DNA from: Pseudomonadota bacterium
GTDB taxonomy: Bacteria > Pseudomonadota > Gammaproteobacteria > Steroidobacterales > Steroidobacteraceae
Length of the DNA: 13,761 nucleotides
Assembly (NCBI GenBank): GCA_028067895.1
Contig: JAPTUI010000198.1
Span: forward strand, 1 to 13,761
Direction: 5' to 3'
Below the pieces are notes generated by a model. It saw nothing but the letters and a program-made list of their open reading frames with translations, was not told where the DNA came from and did not search any database. Positions 6,069-11,764 of this stretch are shown one piece after another; position 1 is the stretch's first letter, and every line of letters starts with the position of its first letter. The translations under genes and the position numbers were made by a program.

Positions 6069-6122
6069 GACTGAATGACTGTCAGTCGCAATAATGGTGA
6101 CGTGAATGAACGCCATTCAGTC
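6069..6122. promoter_or_regulatory. TetR operator candidates between the divergent TetR and dehydrogenase genes
   Basis: GACTG T CAGTC (6077-6087) is a perfect 5-bp palindrome, and TGAATG AACGC CATTCA (6103-6119) a perfect 6-bp one. The 9-mer GACTGAATG at 6069-6077 recurs inverted as CATTCAGTC at 6114-6122. The dyads lie in the 146-nt gap between starts 6052 and 6199, as expected for TetR binding sites that block both promoters. Confidence 0.6.
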
Positions 6123-6198
6123 GCGGACTATAGCTGATTGTGGGGACAATGCGAAGTTTGTCTCCACGCACGCGGATATTTATCCAAAGGAGATCGCG

Positions 6199-7212
6199 GT
6201 GAGAGCGTACGCGTACGTAGACCGGATCGGGCCTGACGCCTTGGTTCCCGTGGAACGACCAGACCCAGTCCCGGGGCCGCACGATGTTGTTCTGCGAATG
6301 CAGGCAGCCGCGCTGAACTATCGAGACCTTGCCATCGCTCGGGGCCACTATCACATCAAGTGCAGCCCCCCGTTGGTACCCGTTTCTGATGGTGCAGGTG
6401 ATGTGATCGCGGTCGGAAGTCAGGTGACTCGCTTGCAAACCGGCGAAATCGCCTGTCCGGTGTACCTTCCCGATTGGATCGATGGGCCGGCAAGCCCACG
6501 AGTATTGAGGCGTAGGCTAGGCGGACCGACTGACGGCGTCCTTTCAGAGTTGCTTTGCTTAAACGAGGAGGAGGTGGTACGCGCGCCGTCGCACATGGAT
6601 GCAGTCGAGGCTTCTACCCTGCCTATAACAGCAGTAACAGCGTGGCAGTCGTTGTATCAGCTTGGATGTCTGCGCCCGGGGGAGACGCTAGTAGTTTTGG
6701 GGACCGGAGGTGTTTCCACGGCTGCACTCCAGCTCGCGCGAGCTGGAGGTGTGCAAGTGATCGCAGTCGTGCGTCGCCCAGAGCAAGAATGTCAAATGCG
6801 CGAATTCGGAGCGCATCATGTCGTCCTCGCCCCCGGTACAACCGATTGGCCGCGAAGGGTCGCTGAGCTTACTGCCGGTCGGGGCGCCGACGCCGTGATC
6901 GATGTAGTCGGTGGTGATTCACTCAGAAATTCAATTGCTGCGACACGGAGTGGTGGCACGGTGCACGTGGTTGGCTACGCTGCCGAAACAGATGCACATT
7001 TTGACATCTTCGACGCCATTAGGCATGCCACCACAATCCGAGTGGCCGTGGCTGGAAATCGCAACAGTTTCGAAGCGCTGATTCGAGTAATGGAACAGCA
7101 GACAATTCGGACTGCAATACATCGAACATTCCCGATCGCGCGGTGGCGCGAAGCCTTTGAGTGTCTCGCAAATGGCGGCCACTTCGGCAAAATAGTCCTC
7201 AAATTCGCTTGA
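6199..7212 (+). CDS. Zinc-independent MDR-family NAD(P)-dependent dehydrogenase (quinone-oxidoreductase-like)
   Basis: The 337-residue protein is a complete medium-chain dehydrogenase. The GroES-like N-terminus has 'AALNYRDLAIARGHY' (37-51) and 'PPLVPVSDGAGDVIAVG' (57-73). The Rossmann domain has 'LVVLGTGGVSTAALQLA' (164-180, GTGGVS at 168-173) and the protein ends 'GGHFGKIVLKFA', typical of the family. The catalytic and structural zinc ligands of alcohol dehydrogenases are absent (NYRD replaces the usual Cys), so it resembles the zinc-independent quinone-oxidoreductase branch. Substrate unknown. GTG 6199 is preferred to ATG 6106 because AAAGGAG sits just upstream and homologues begin 'MRA'. 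Probably repressed by the divergent TetR and induced by the compound it acts on. Confidence 0.9.
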   Translation: MRAYAYVDRIGPDALVPVERPDPVPGPHDVVLRMQAAALNYRDLAIARGHYHIKCSPPLVPVSDGAGDVIAVGSQVTRLQTGEIACPVYLPDWIDGPASPRVLRRRLGGPTDGVLSELLCLNEEEVVRAPSHMDAVEASTLPITAVTAWQSLYQLGCLRPGETLVVLGTGGVSTAALQLARAGGVQVIAVVRRPEQECQMREFGAHHVVLAPGTTDWPRRVAELTAGRGADAVIDVVGGDSLRNSIAATRSGGTVHVVGYAAETDAHFDIFDAIRHATTIRVAVAGNRNSFEALIRVMEQQTIRTAIHRTFPIARWREAFECLANGGHFGKIVLKFA

Positions 7213-7395
7213 GCGGCTGAGCGCAGCCCGTGGCACCTTATAGCGCAACCAGATTCCTGTCGAGGGCAGCCTTGAGAGATCGCAGTGTCGAGGTCCAATC
7301 CCAGCAGCGGCAGCCTCGCATCGGCTCCACAGGTAAGCGGCTGCAAGCGGTGGACTTTTGGATGCTCACCGGCTCGTGAGCTGTAGGAGAAGACC

Positions 7396-7852
7396 GAGGC
7401 GCTGCTGCCGGAATACCGCGAGCGAGAATGTCCACCGACGGTGGCGCTCGCGATGTTCCTGAAGTAGACCCTCTCATAGGATCGCTCGTGCCATAGAGCA
7501 GTCGATAAGACTCCAGCGACGTGTGAGAAGGAGCCGTGGGTCAACCTGCTCGCATACAATCCTTCTGATGGCCCCGGCGGCGCTGCAGGTCCGCGTGCAT
7601 CCGCGGCTTTAAGCATACGGTGCAGCTTTGGACCGAATGGCTCTGCCACGGACTCGCCGGCATGGCTGCCGCGCACGCCGCGGTTCTTTTCCAGGCAATC
7701 GCGCGGCAGAAGGTCGGCAATCGGCCTGGCCGAATAGAACCGCGGGCGCGCGCAAGCGCCGCACAAGATCCTACTAGTGGCTGAAAGTGCCGCGCGGGAA
7801 AGCCCGGTGGCAAGTGCGGTTCCGTGGCTATCGTCCAAACTCTTCATCGTAA
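7396..7852 (+). pseudogene. Decayed IS4-family transposase
   Basis: One frame from 7396 reads 'EALLPEYRERECPPTVALAMFLK', TAG (7465), 'TLS', TAG (7477), 'DRSCHRAVDK', matching the N-terminal region of IS4-type transposases (the stops look like CAG-to-TAG changes). After 13 more codons the same frame reads 'WVNLLAYN' (7537-7560), which belongs to the C-terminal region, so the central catalytic DDE part is deleted. The remaining C-terminus is spread over three frame changes: 'LLMAPAALQV' from 7562, 'KHTVQLWTEWL...NRPGRIEPRAR' from 7611, and 'RKRRTRSY*WLKVPRGKARWQVRFRGY' from about 7754, ending at TAA 7850-7852 inside the right inverted repeat. Inactive. Weaker traces of the N-terminus may extend back to about 7345. 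Confidence 0.8.
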
Positions 7853-7876
7853 GTAAGTGCCATTGGGCTTAACTCC
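7848..7876. repeat. Right inverted repeat, IS4-type terminus
   Basis: Begins at the transposase stop (TAA 7850-7852) and contains TAAGTAAGTGCCATTGGG. Its reverse complement matches the left repeat (5369-5395) at 20 of 27 positions. The position at the end of the transposase is where an IS4 element's terminal repeat is expected. No convincing target-site duplication was found outside the two repeats. Confidence 0.6.
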
Positions 7877-8183
7877 GCGTCGATGTCAGACGTCGAAGAC
7901 GACGTCCAAATTGTGCCTCCCTCCGAGTGTCCGCATGTCCGTTTGACCTTCCCCTGAATAGAGGCGCCTTTCGCTTCCTCGCAGGTGGTCATCGGCGTCT
8001 CTTGCCATGAGCGGGATTTGGCGACGGCGCCGCGCAGGACCGGCAGCGGCTCTCTGAGAGACTTTTGCCCTGCGCAGGGACTTGGCGAGCGCTGTTGACT
8101 GACATTCGTCGACCCAGTAGCGTGTAGGTCGTCAATTCAGATCTCCGTGGATTTTCCACAACCCATTCGCTGGAGAGCTGTTC
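7877..8183 (+). promoter_or_regulatory. Gene-free spacer with palindrome and weak promoter candidate
   Basis: No convincing coding sequence. It holds CCCTGCGCAGGG (8068-8079), a perfect 12-bp palindrome. TTGACT (8095-8100) lies 17 nt before TAGCGT (8118-8123), a weak -35/-10 pair, and GTGGA TTT TCCAC (8147-8159) is a small hairpin. These precede the small membrane protein gene. If the conjugative element has its left end in this window, this spacer is a likely place, but no attachment site was recognised. Confidence 0.35.
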
Positions 8184-8327
8184 GTGTCTTGGCATCATGT
8201 CATTCTGGCGTTGGCCGCTTTCGCGTTGCTCTTTCCAGGCTCGCGGCGCGTTCTGATCGAGACGGTCCGCGCGGTCGCGACTCCCATCATCGCGGTCCTT
8301 TTCTTCATGGCGATGCGCCTGCGCTGA
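8184..8327 (+). CDS. Small two-helix membrane protein (47 aa)
   Basis: GTG 8184 follows GGAGAG with 6-nt spacing and opens a 47-residue frame ending at TGA 8325-8327. The protein has two hydrophobic segments ('VILALAAFALLF' at 6-17 and 'TPIIAVLFFMAM' at 33-44) around a charged turn 'GSRRVLIETVR', and ends 'RLR'. By the positive-inside rule the loop and C-terminus would be cytoplasmic-leaning, i.e. a hairpin in the inner membrane. A clear intrinsic terminator follows 13 nt after the stop, which supports a real transcript. I do not recognise the family. Its position just before the conjugative-element genes suggests, but does not show, a role in that element. Confidence 0.6.
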   Translation: MSWHHVILALAAFALLFPGSRRVLIETVRAVATPIIAVLFFMAMRLR

Positions 8328-8340
8328 GCTCAGGTTATCG

Positions 8341-8364
8341 TTCGGCCACCGCCGAAGAGTTTTT
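8341..8364 (+). terminator. Intrinsic terminator after the small membrane protein gene
   Basis: TTCGGC (8341-8346), loop CACC and GCCGAA (8351-8356) form a 6-bp stem, followed after GAG by TTTTT (8360-8364) on the plus strand. Best intrinsic terminator in the window. Confidence 0.75.
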
Positions 8365-8402
8365 AATCGGTGCGGGTCCGCCGTTGGCGGACCAAACCGA
8401 TT
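8365..8402. other. 38-nt nested hairpin of unknown role
   Basis: Outer arms AATCGGT (8365-8371) and ACCGATT (8396-8402) enclose inner arms GGTCCGCC (8375-8382) and GGCGGACC (8386-8393) with a GTT loop; the small bulges are GCG and AA. All 15 pairs are perfect. It starts right after the T run of the terminator and has no T run of its own. Confidence 0.5.
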
Positions 8403-8748
8403 CCATACATCCTAAGTTCCGCCGGCCCGTGTAGAGTTCGTTGAATCGGCGACGAGCCATGCTGCATCGCCCGAGGCGGGGCGGGGTTCAGCTCCGGCAC
8501 ACCGCGCCTGCGACCCGCTTGCTCTGCCCGCCTCCCACGTCCCACCTTCCACGTCCGTCTTGGCCGCGGGCGTCGTGGTCATCCTTGGCTCGATTGCCTT
8601 CACCGGAGCGCCGACATCGGGCGTGAGGACCGGTCGCGGGGGGATCACGGTCCGCGCCAGCAAGCTGTCACGGGCCGTGAAAGGCGAGAGGCGGGAAACG
8701 GCACTCAACGGTGGCCGCGTACATGGCGCATCGGATCACCGTTTCTGG
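8403..8748. other. Leader region without a convincing gene
   Basis: Open frames exist on both strands but none has a credible start or family character. A plus-strand frame through 8560 contains one hydrophobic stretch ('VLAAGVVVILGSIAF') and runs into DUF2958 in frame, but starts only at TTG without a ribosome binding site. A CCACGTCC direct repeat occurs at 8535-8542 and 8549-8556. Probably the long 5' leader of the DUF2958 transcript. Confidence 0.4.
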
Positions 8749-8805
8749 CTCCTTTCGGTTGCGGTCCGAGTCGCGGGCGAGAACCGCAACCGAAAGGAGA
8801 TTTCC
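8749..8805 (+). promoter_or_regulatory. 17-bp hairpin sequestering the DUF2958 ribosome binding site
   Basis: CTCCTTTCGGTTGCGGT (8749-8765) and ACCGCAACCGAAAGGAG (8783-8799) are perfect reverse complements with a 17-nt loop. The right arm contains AAAGGAG (8793-8799), the Shine-Dalgarno for ATG 8806, and the left arm is its full antisense. In RNA this stem would block ribosome entry. No T run follows, so it is not an intrinsic terminator. Confidence 0.75.
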
Positions 8806-9150
8806 ATGAAACTCTTGACCGATGCACAGCGCAGCGAGCTGGCCGCGAACGGTGAGCGATCCGCCGCCGGCGAGGAAATCGACCCGTGCCCCGTCGTGAA
8901 GCTCTTCACGCCCGATGCCGGCGCCACTTGGCTCCTGACGGAGCTCGATCCGAGCGATCCCGATCGCGCCTTCGGGCTCTGCGATCTCGGCCTCGGATTC
9001 CCCGAGCTCGGCTACGTGAGCCTCGTGGAGCTCGCCGCAGTCCGCGGCCGGTTCGGCCTTCCCGTCGAGCGCGACCTCCACTTCACGGCGGATCGGCCGC
9101 TTTCGGACTACGCGGACGCGGCTCGACGCCGCGGGCGCATCGTCACGTAG
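8806..9150 (+). CDS. DUF2958-family protein of conjugative elements
   Basis: The 114-residue protein matches the DUF2958 pattern: 'MKLLTDAQRSELAANG' (1-16), 'PVVKLFTPDAGATWLLTELDPSDPDRAFGLCDLGLGFPELGYVSLVELAAVRGRFGLPVERDLHF' (30-94) and a C-terminal 'SDYADAARRRGRI'. The acidic, aromatic-rich core is typical. The family is widespread on conjugative plasmids and integrative elements, biochemical role unknown; its acidic surface suggests an accessory or DNA-mimic-like protein, which is inference. ATG 8806 has AAAGGAG six nt upstream; the longer in-frame start at 8560 is rejected. Expression is probably limited by the hairpin over that site. Confidence 0.85.
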   Translation: MKLLTDAQRSELAANGERSAAGEEIDPCPVVKLFTPDAGATWLLTELDPSDPDRAFGLCDLGLGFPELGYVSLVELAAVRGRFGLPVERDLHFTADRPLSDYADAARRRGRIVT

Positions 9151-9161
9151 CGCTGGGCTTC

Positions 9162-9197
9162 TGCCGGCGCGTACAGCGATCCTGCGCGCGCCGGCAT
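9162..9197. terminator. Hairpin between convergent genes
   Basis: TGCCGGCGCG (9162-9171) and CGCGCCGGCA (9187-9196) form a 10-bp perfect stem with a 15-nt loop, followed by TGTTCTT. It lies 12 nt after the DUF2958 stop and faces the end of the minus-strand gene (stop at 9241), so it may serve as a shared terminator. Confidence 0.5.
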
Positions 9198-9240
9198 GTT
9201 CTTGGTGGCCTGGCGCCCCGTGGACGCTGGGGAAGCGGAA

Positions 9241-9603
9241 TCAGGACGATCCGCGCGTTGAGCGCGCCGGGTCCTGCGGGCGGGCCAGCTGTTCTTGGTT
9301 GGAGAGGTGCTGGACCGCCTCGACGAAGGACACCCCCAGAAGGTGCATCGCCAGGTCGATCGCGCCGCCGCCGAGCTTCTCGCGAGTGTCGTACCAGAGG
9401 CTGGCCGTGGTCACGATCTCAAAGTTCCCGCGCTGCGTGAAGACATGCCATCTGCGGCTCCCGAGGTTTTTGCGCGGCACGTATGTCAGATCGGGCTTCA
9501 GGTGGATGGCGAGCCGTCGCAACACCTGCTCGCTTTGCATCCGGCGGAGTGCCGCAAGCAACGCTTCATCGAACGATCTTCGCATCCGATGACGGTCCAC
9601 CAC
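9241..9603 (-). CDS. Primase/Toprim-type N-terminal domain protein, short or truncated
   Basis: The 120-residue protein has 'VLRRLAIHLKPDLTYVPRKNLGSRRWHVFTQRGNFEIVTTASLWYDTREKLGGGAIDLAMHLLGVSFVEAVQHLS' (27-101). The end 'GGGAIDLAMHLLGVSFVEAVQHL' is the conserved tail of CHC2/DUF3991-type domains found at the start of Toprim/primase-like proteins of mobile elements. The CHC2 zinc cysteines are absent and there is no Toprim domain after it: only 'SNQEQLARPQDPARSTRGSS' remains before the stop. So it is either a stand-alone DNA-binding domain or a truncated gene. Start GTG 9603 is weak; GTG 9600 or ATG 9585 are possible. It runs against the surrounding plus-strand element genes. Confidence 0.6.
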   Translation of the reverse strand: MVDRHRMRRSFDEALLAALRRMQSEQVLRRLAIHLKPDLTYVPRKNLGSRRWHVFTQRGNFEIVTTASLWYDTREKLGGGAIDLAMHLLGVSFVEAVQHLSNQEQLARPQDPARSTRGSS

Positions 9604-9619
9604 GGGCCCATCGGAGGGG

Positions 9620-9652
9620 AGGGAGAAAGAGCAGGCCCTTCACTTTCTCCCT
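9620..9652. promoter_or_regulatory. Inverted repeat in the divergent gap before the AlpA-like gene
   Basis: AGGGAGAAAG (9620-9629) and CTTTCTCCCT (9643-9652) form a perfect 10-bp inverted repeat with a 13-nt spacer between the divergent starts at 9603 (minus) and 9736 (plus). Likely operator or transcript hairpin; neither arm adjoins a start codon. Confidence 0.45.
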
Positions 9653-9735
9653 GCCCGTCGCGCTCCGGCACGCCGAGACTGCTCGCCACGGGCCGCACTG
9701 CGCCCGCAAGCGATGAGACCTCGGAGAACGAAGCG

Positions 9736-9966
9736 ATGGAAATCTCAATCCCGCAAGTGACCGACCGCTACCTCACGAACGCCGAGGCCGCCGCGGTCCT
9801 CAAGCTCTCGCCGCGAACCCTCGAGAAGCTCCGGGTGAACGGTGGGGGACCGCGCTTTCGCAAGTTCGGAAGCCGGGTGATCTACGCCCGAGAGGACCTC
9901 GACGCCTGGGCGAATGCCCGGATCTGCGAGAGCACCTCCGACGATCGTTACGTCGCTCTGCGCTGA
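9736..9966 (+). CDS. AlpA/excisionase-like HTH protein (HTH_17)
   Basis: The 76-residue protein carries the MerR-like winged HTH of the HTH_17/AlpA type: 'RYLTNAEAAAVLKLSPRTLEKLRVNGGGPRFRKFGSRVIYAREDLDAWANAR' (11-62), with 'GGGPRFRKFGSRVIY' as wing and 'DLDAWA' as closing helix. Such proteins act as excision factors or transcription regulators of integrative elements. ATG 9736 has GGAG nine nt upstream; the longer frame from 9295 is the antisense of the primase-like gene and is rejected. It precedes the replication initiator by 24 nt and probably shares its transcript, so it may regulate replication as well as excision. Confidence 0.88.
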   Translation: MEISIPQVTDRYLTNAEAAAVLKLSPRTLEKLRVNGGGPRFRKFGSRVIYAREDLDAWANARICESTSDDRYVALR

Positions 9967-9990
9967 TCGATCTGCGTGGGGGAGATCGCA

Positions 9991-10881
9991 TCCGTGCGGG
10001 ATGGAGCCGGCGGCAATTCTGAGAGCGCTCGGCTCGAAGCCTTTCGGGCCCTGGCCGCCGACCTTGCGCCGCGCGACCTGCAAGACCTCATGTCGTACCC
10101 GTTCTTCTCCCTCTCGAAGTCGAAGCGCATCAGGCCGATCGATTACCACGCCGGCGACATCAGGATCCGCGTCGAGGGGACGACCGAGCACGGAATCGCC
10201 ACCATCTGGGATGCGGACGTGCTCATCTGGGCGGCCTCTCAGATCGTCGAGGCACGGGATGCCGGCATACCGACGTCGCGACTGATCATGGCGACGCCCT
10301 ACGAGATCCTGGGTTTCGTCGGTCGGGACACCAGCGGTCGGGCATACGGGGGGCTGAAGGCGGCTCTCGATCGGCTTCAGTCGACGACGGTCGCTACATC
10401 GATCCGGCAGCCTTCCAGCCGCCGGCTGCACCGCTTCTCCTGGATCAACGAGTGGAAGGAGCGCGCGACGGGAGAGGGTCGACCGCTCGGGCTCGAGCTC
10501 GTCGTGCCGGATTGGTTCTACGCGAGCGTCATCGATTCGAGCCTCATCCTCACCATTGACCGGGCGTACTTCTCCCTGACCGGCGGGATCGAGCGCTGGC
10601 TGTACCGCCTGGCGCGCAAGCACGCCGGCAAGCAGCCGGACGGCTGGCGGTTCGACTTCCGGCATCTGCATGTCCGCTCAGGAAGCCTGGCGCGGTACTC
10701 CGACTTCGCGATCGACCTGCGCCGGATCGCGCGCGTCGGCGTGCTGCCGGGCTACCGAATGGCGATCGAGCGTTCGCGCCGCGGCGCCGAAGTGCTGCAC
10801 GTCCGCGCCTCCTCCACGGTGCGGATCGAGCGGACGGTGGCGCAACTCGCCGGGCGGTTCCGGATTGGGGACAACCTGTGA
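9991..10881 (+). CDS. Replication initiator protein A (RPA family)
   Basis: The 296-residue protein matches the RPA family of proteobacterial plasmids and integrative elements: 'LAPRDLQDLMSYPFFSLSKSKRIRPIDYHAGDIRIRVEGTTEHGIATIWDADVLIWAASQIVEARDAGIPTSRLIMATPYEILGFVGRDTSGRAYGGLKAALDRLQSTTVATSIR' near the N-terminus, then 'WINEWKERA', 'LELVVPDWFYASVIDSSLILTIDRAYFSLTGGIERWLYRLARKHAG' and 'ARYSDFAIDLRRIA'. It should bind origin repeats and start replication. I chose GTG 9991, which has GGGGGAG nine nt upstream; GTG 9976 adds five residues without a ribosome binding site. Iteron-like repeats begin 8 nt after its stop. Confidence 0.92.
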   Translation, partial: SVRDGAGGNSESARLEAFRALAADLAPRDLQDLMSYPFFSLSKSKRIRPIDYHAGDIRIRVEGTTEHGIATIWDADVLIWAASQIVEARDAGIPTSRLIMATPYEILGFVGRDTSGRAYGGLKAALDRLQSTTVATSIRQPSSRRLHRFSWINEWKERATGEGRPLGLELVVPDWFYASVIDSSLILTIDRAYFSLTGGIERWLYRLARKHAGKQPDGWRFDFRHLHVRSGSLARYSDFAIDLRRIARVGVLPGYRMAIERSRRGAEVLHVRASSTVRIERTVAQLAGRFRIGDNL

Positions 10882-10888
10882 ATAGACA

Positions 10889-10950
10889 CGTGTTATCAGG
10901 CGCAACCCTTATCGTGCGATCAGGCGCGCGACTATCGTGTCATCAGGCGC
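10889..10950 (+). repeat. Three iteron-like direct repeats, putative replication origin
   Basis: CGTGTTATCAGGCGC (10889-10903), CGTGCGATCAGGCGC (10913-10927) and CGTGTCATCAGGCGC (10936-10950) share CGTGnnATCAGGCGC, with starts 24 and 23 bp apart, about two helical turns. They lie directly after the initiator gene. Spacing, conservation and position suit an iteron origin bound by the RPA protein. A moderately AT-richer stretch (about 10990-11030) follows and could melt. Confidence 0.75.
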
Positions 10951-11083
10951 AAGGACGCGCGCAGGTCATTGACGCGGCAAGCGGATCCAGCTTCTTAACT
11001 CCGATAACCAGAACTTTCGGATCTTTCATAACGCCGGAGGGCCGATCGTTTTCTGTGGGTGCGCTGATCGGAACGCCGCGCGG

Positions 11084-11764
11084 ATGGCATCCGATGAGGA
11101 CCGCATCGTGATGCCGATGGGTGGCAACCGGCTGGCAGCGTGCGGGAAGAGTGCCGAGCTTAGATCGGTATCGCGTGCCGACGCCCGTCAGCCGGAGATT
11201 TGCCCGCGGATTGAGCAATCACCGCGGCATTCATCCGGTCGTCCCGAGGCCATCCGGTCGACCCGCTGGATTCCCATTCTGATCCTCGCGTTCTTTGCCG
11301 CATGGGCGAGTCTGGGAGCGCCCGGCATCCGGTTCCCGGTGGAGCTGGTATACAACGCCAGTCCGAGCATGCCCCTGGGCTGGTACCGGACTGCGCCGGC
11401 AGATCGCCTCCGGGTCGGCATGCTCGTTGTCGCCCACATTCCCGGCTGGGCCGCACGATTGGCGGCGGCGCGAGGATACCTGCCGATCACCGTTCCGGTG
11501 ATCAAGCGTATTGCGGCGATCCGAGGCGATTACGTGTGTGAGCGTTCGGGCGTTCTCTCGATCAACGGCCGAACGGTTGCTCGAGCACTGGTCGCCGACT
11601 CGGCCGGTCGTCCTCTTCCGGAGTGGCGAGGGTGCGGGGAGCTCGCGAGGGGCGAATACCTCTTGCTGGGCGATATTCCGGACTCCTACGACAGCCGGTA
11701 CTTCGGTCCCGTCACGCGGAAAGCCATCGTGCGGCGCGCCATCCCGCTCTGGACCTGGCGATGA
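11084..11764 (+). CDS. traF: TraF-type conjugal transfer S26 signal peptidase
   Basis: A membrane segment (62-80, 'WIPILILAFFAAWASLGAP') is followed by a periplasmic S26 peptidase domain: 'VELVYNASPSMPLGWYR' (86-102) with catalytic Ser95, 'VPVIKRIAAIRGD' (137-149) with the general-base Lys141, and the box E sequence 'YLLLGDIPDSYDSRYFGPV' (192-210). TraF proteins mature and cyclise the conjugative pilin (established for RP4) and so serve pilus assembly in the inner membrane. Start is uncertain: ATG 11084 gives a long 61-residue N-terminal tail, while GTG 11108 or ATG 11111 follow AGGA and give shorter ones. Its stop overlaps the next start (ATGA at 11761), indicating coupling with the transglycosylase. 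Confidence 0.9.
   Translation: MASDEDRIVMPMGGNRLAACGKSAELRSVSRADARQPEICPRIEQSPRHSSGRPEAIRSTRWIPILILAFFAAWASLGAPGIRFPVELVYNASPSMPLGWYRTAPADRLRVGMLVVAHIPGWAARLAAARGYLPITVPVIKRIAAIRGDYVCERSGVLSINGRTVARALVADSAGRPLPEWRGCGELARGEYLLLGDIPDSYDSRYFGPVTRKAIVRRAIPLWTWR

Larger units (their letters stand above)
5369..7876. mobile_element. Putative IS4-derived element carrying TetR and dehydrogenase genes
   Basis: Imperfect inverted repeats bracket, in order, a TetR repressor, its divergent dehydrogenase and a transposase relic whose stop overlaps the right repeat. The interior is less GC-rich than either side. This fits an insertion sequence with passenger genes, or two inverted IS copies of which one was reduced to its end. 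It cannot move by itself, since the transposase lacks its catalytic core. Confidence 0.45.

Noticed and set aside
6975..7847. Long minus-strand frame (290 codons)
   Set aside because: Antisense to the 3' part of the dehydrogenase and to the IS4 relic, whose plus-strand motifs are clear.
8365..8402. Integron attC site
   Set aside because: No integrase, no gene cassettes, and no RYYYAAC-type core sites at the ends of the hairpin.
8560..8805. N-terminal extension of DUF2958 with a hydrophobic stretch
   Set aside because: TTG start without ribosome binding site, runs through the 17-bp hairpin, and DUF2958 proteins begin at the ATG at 8806.
9295..9735. N-terminal extension of the AlpA-like protein
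   Set aside because: This part is antisense to the primase-like gene, and a good ribosome binding site exists at ATG 9736, which gives the usual family length.
9745..10671. Minus-strand frame of 308 codons
   Set aside because: Exact antisense of the AlpA-like and RPA genes; no domain of its own.
10889..10950. CRISPR-like array
   Set aside because: Repeats are only about 15 bp with 8-9 nt spacers and sit behind an initiator gene; they fit iterons, and no cas gene is present.
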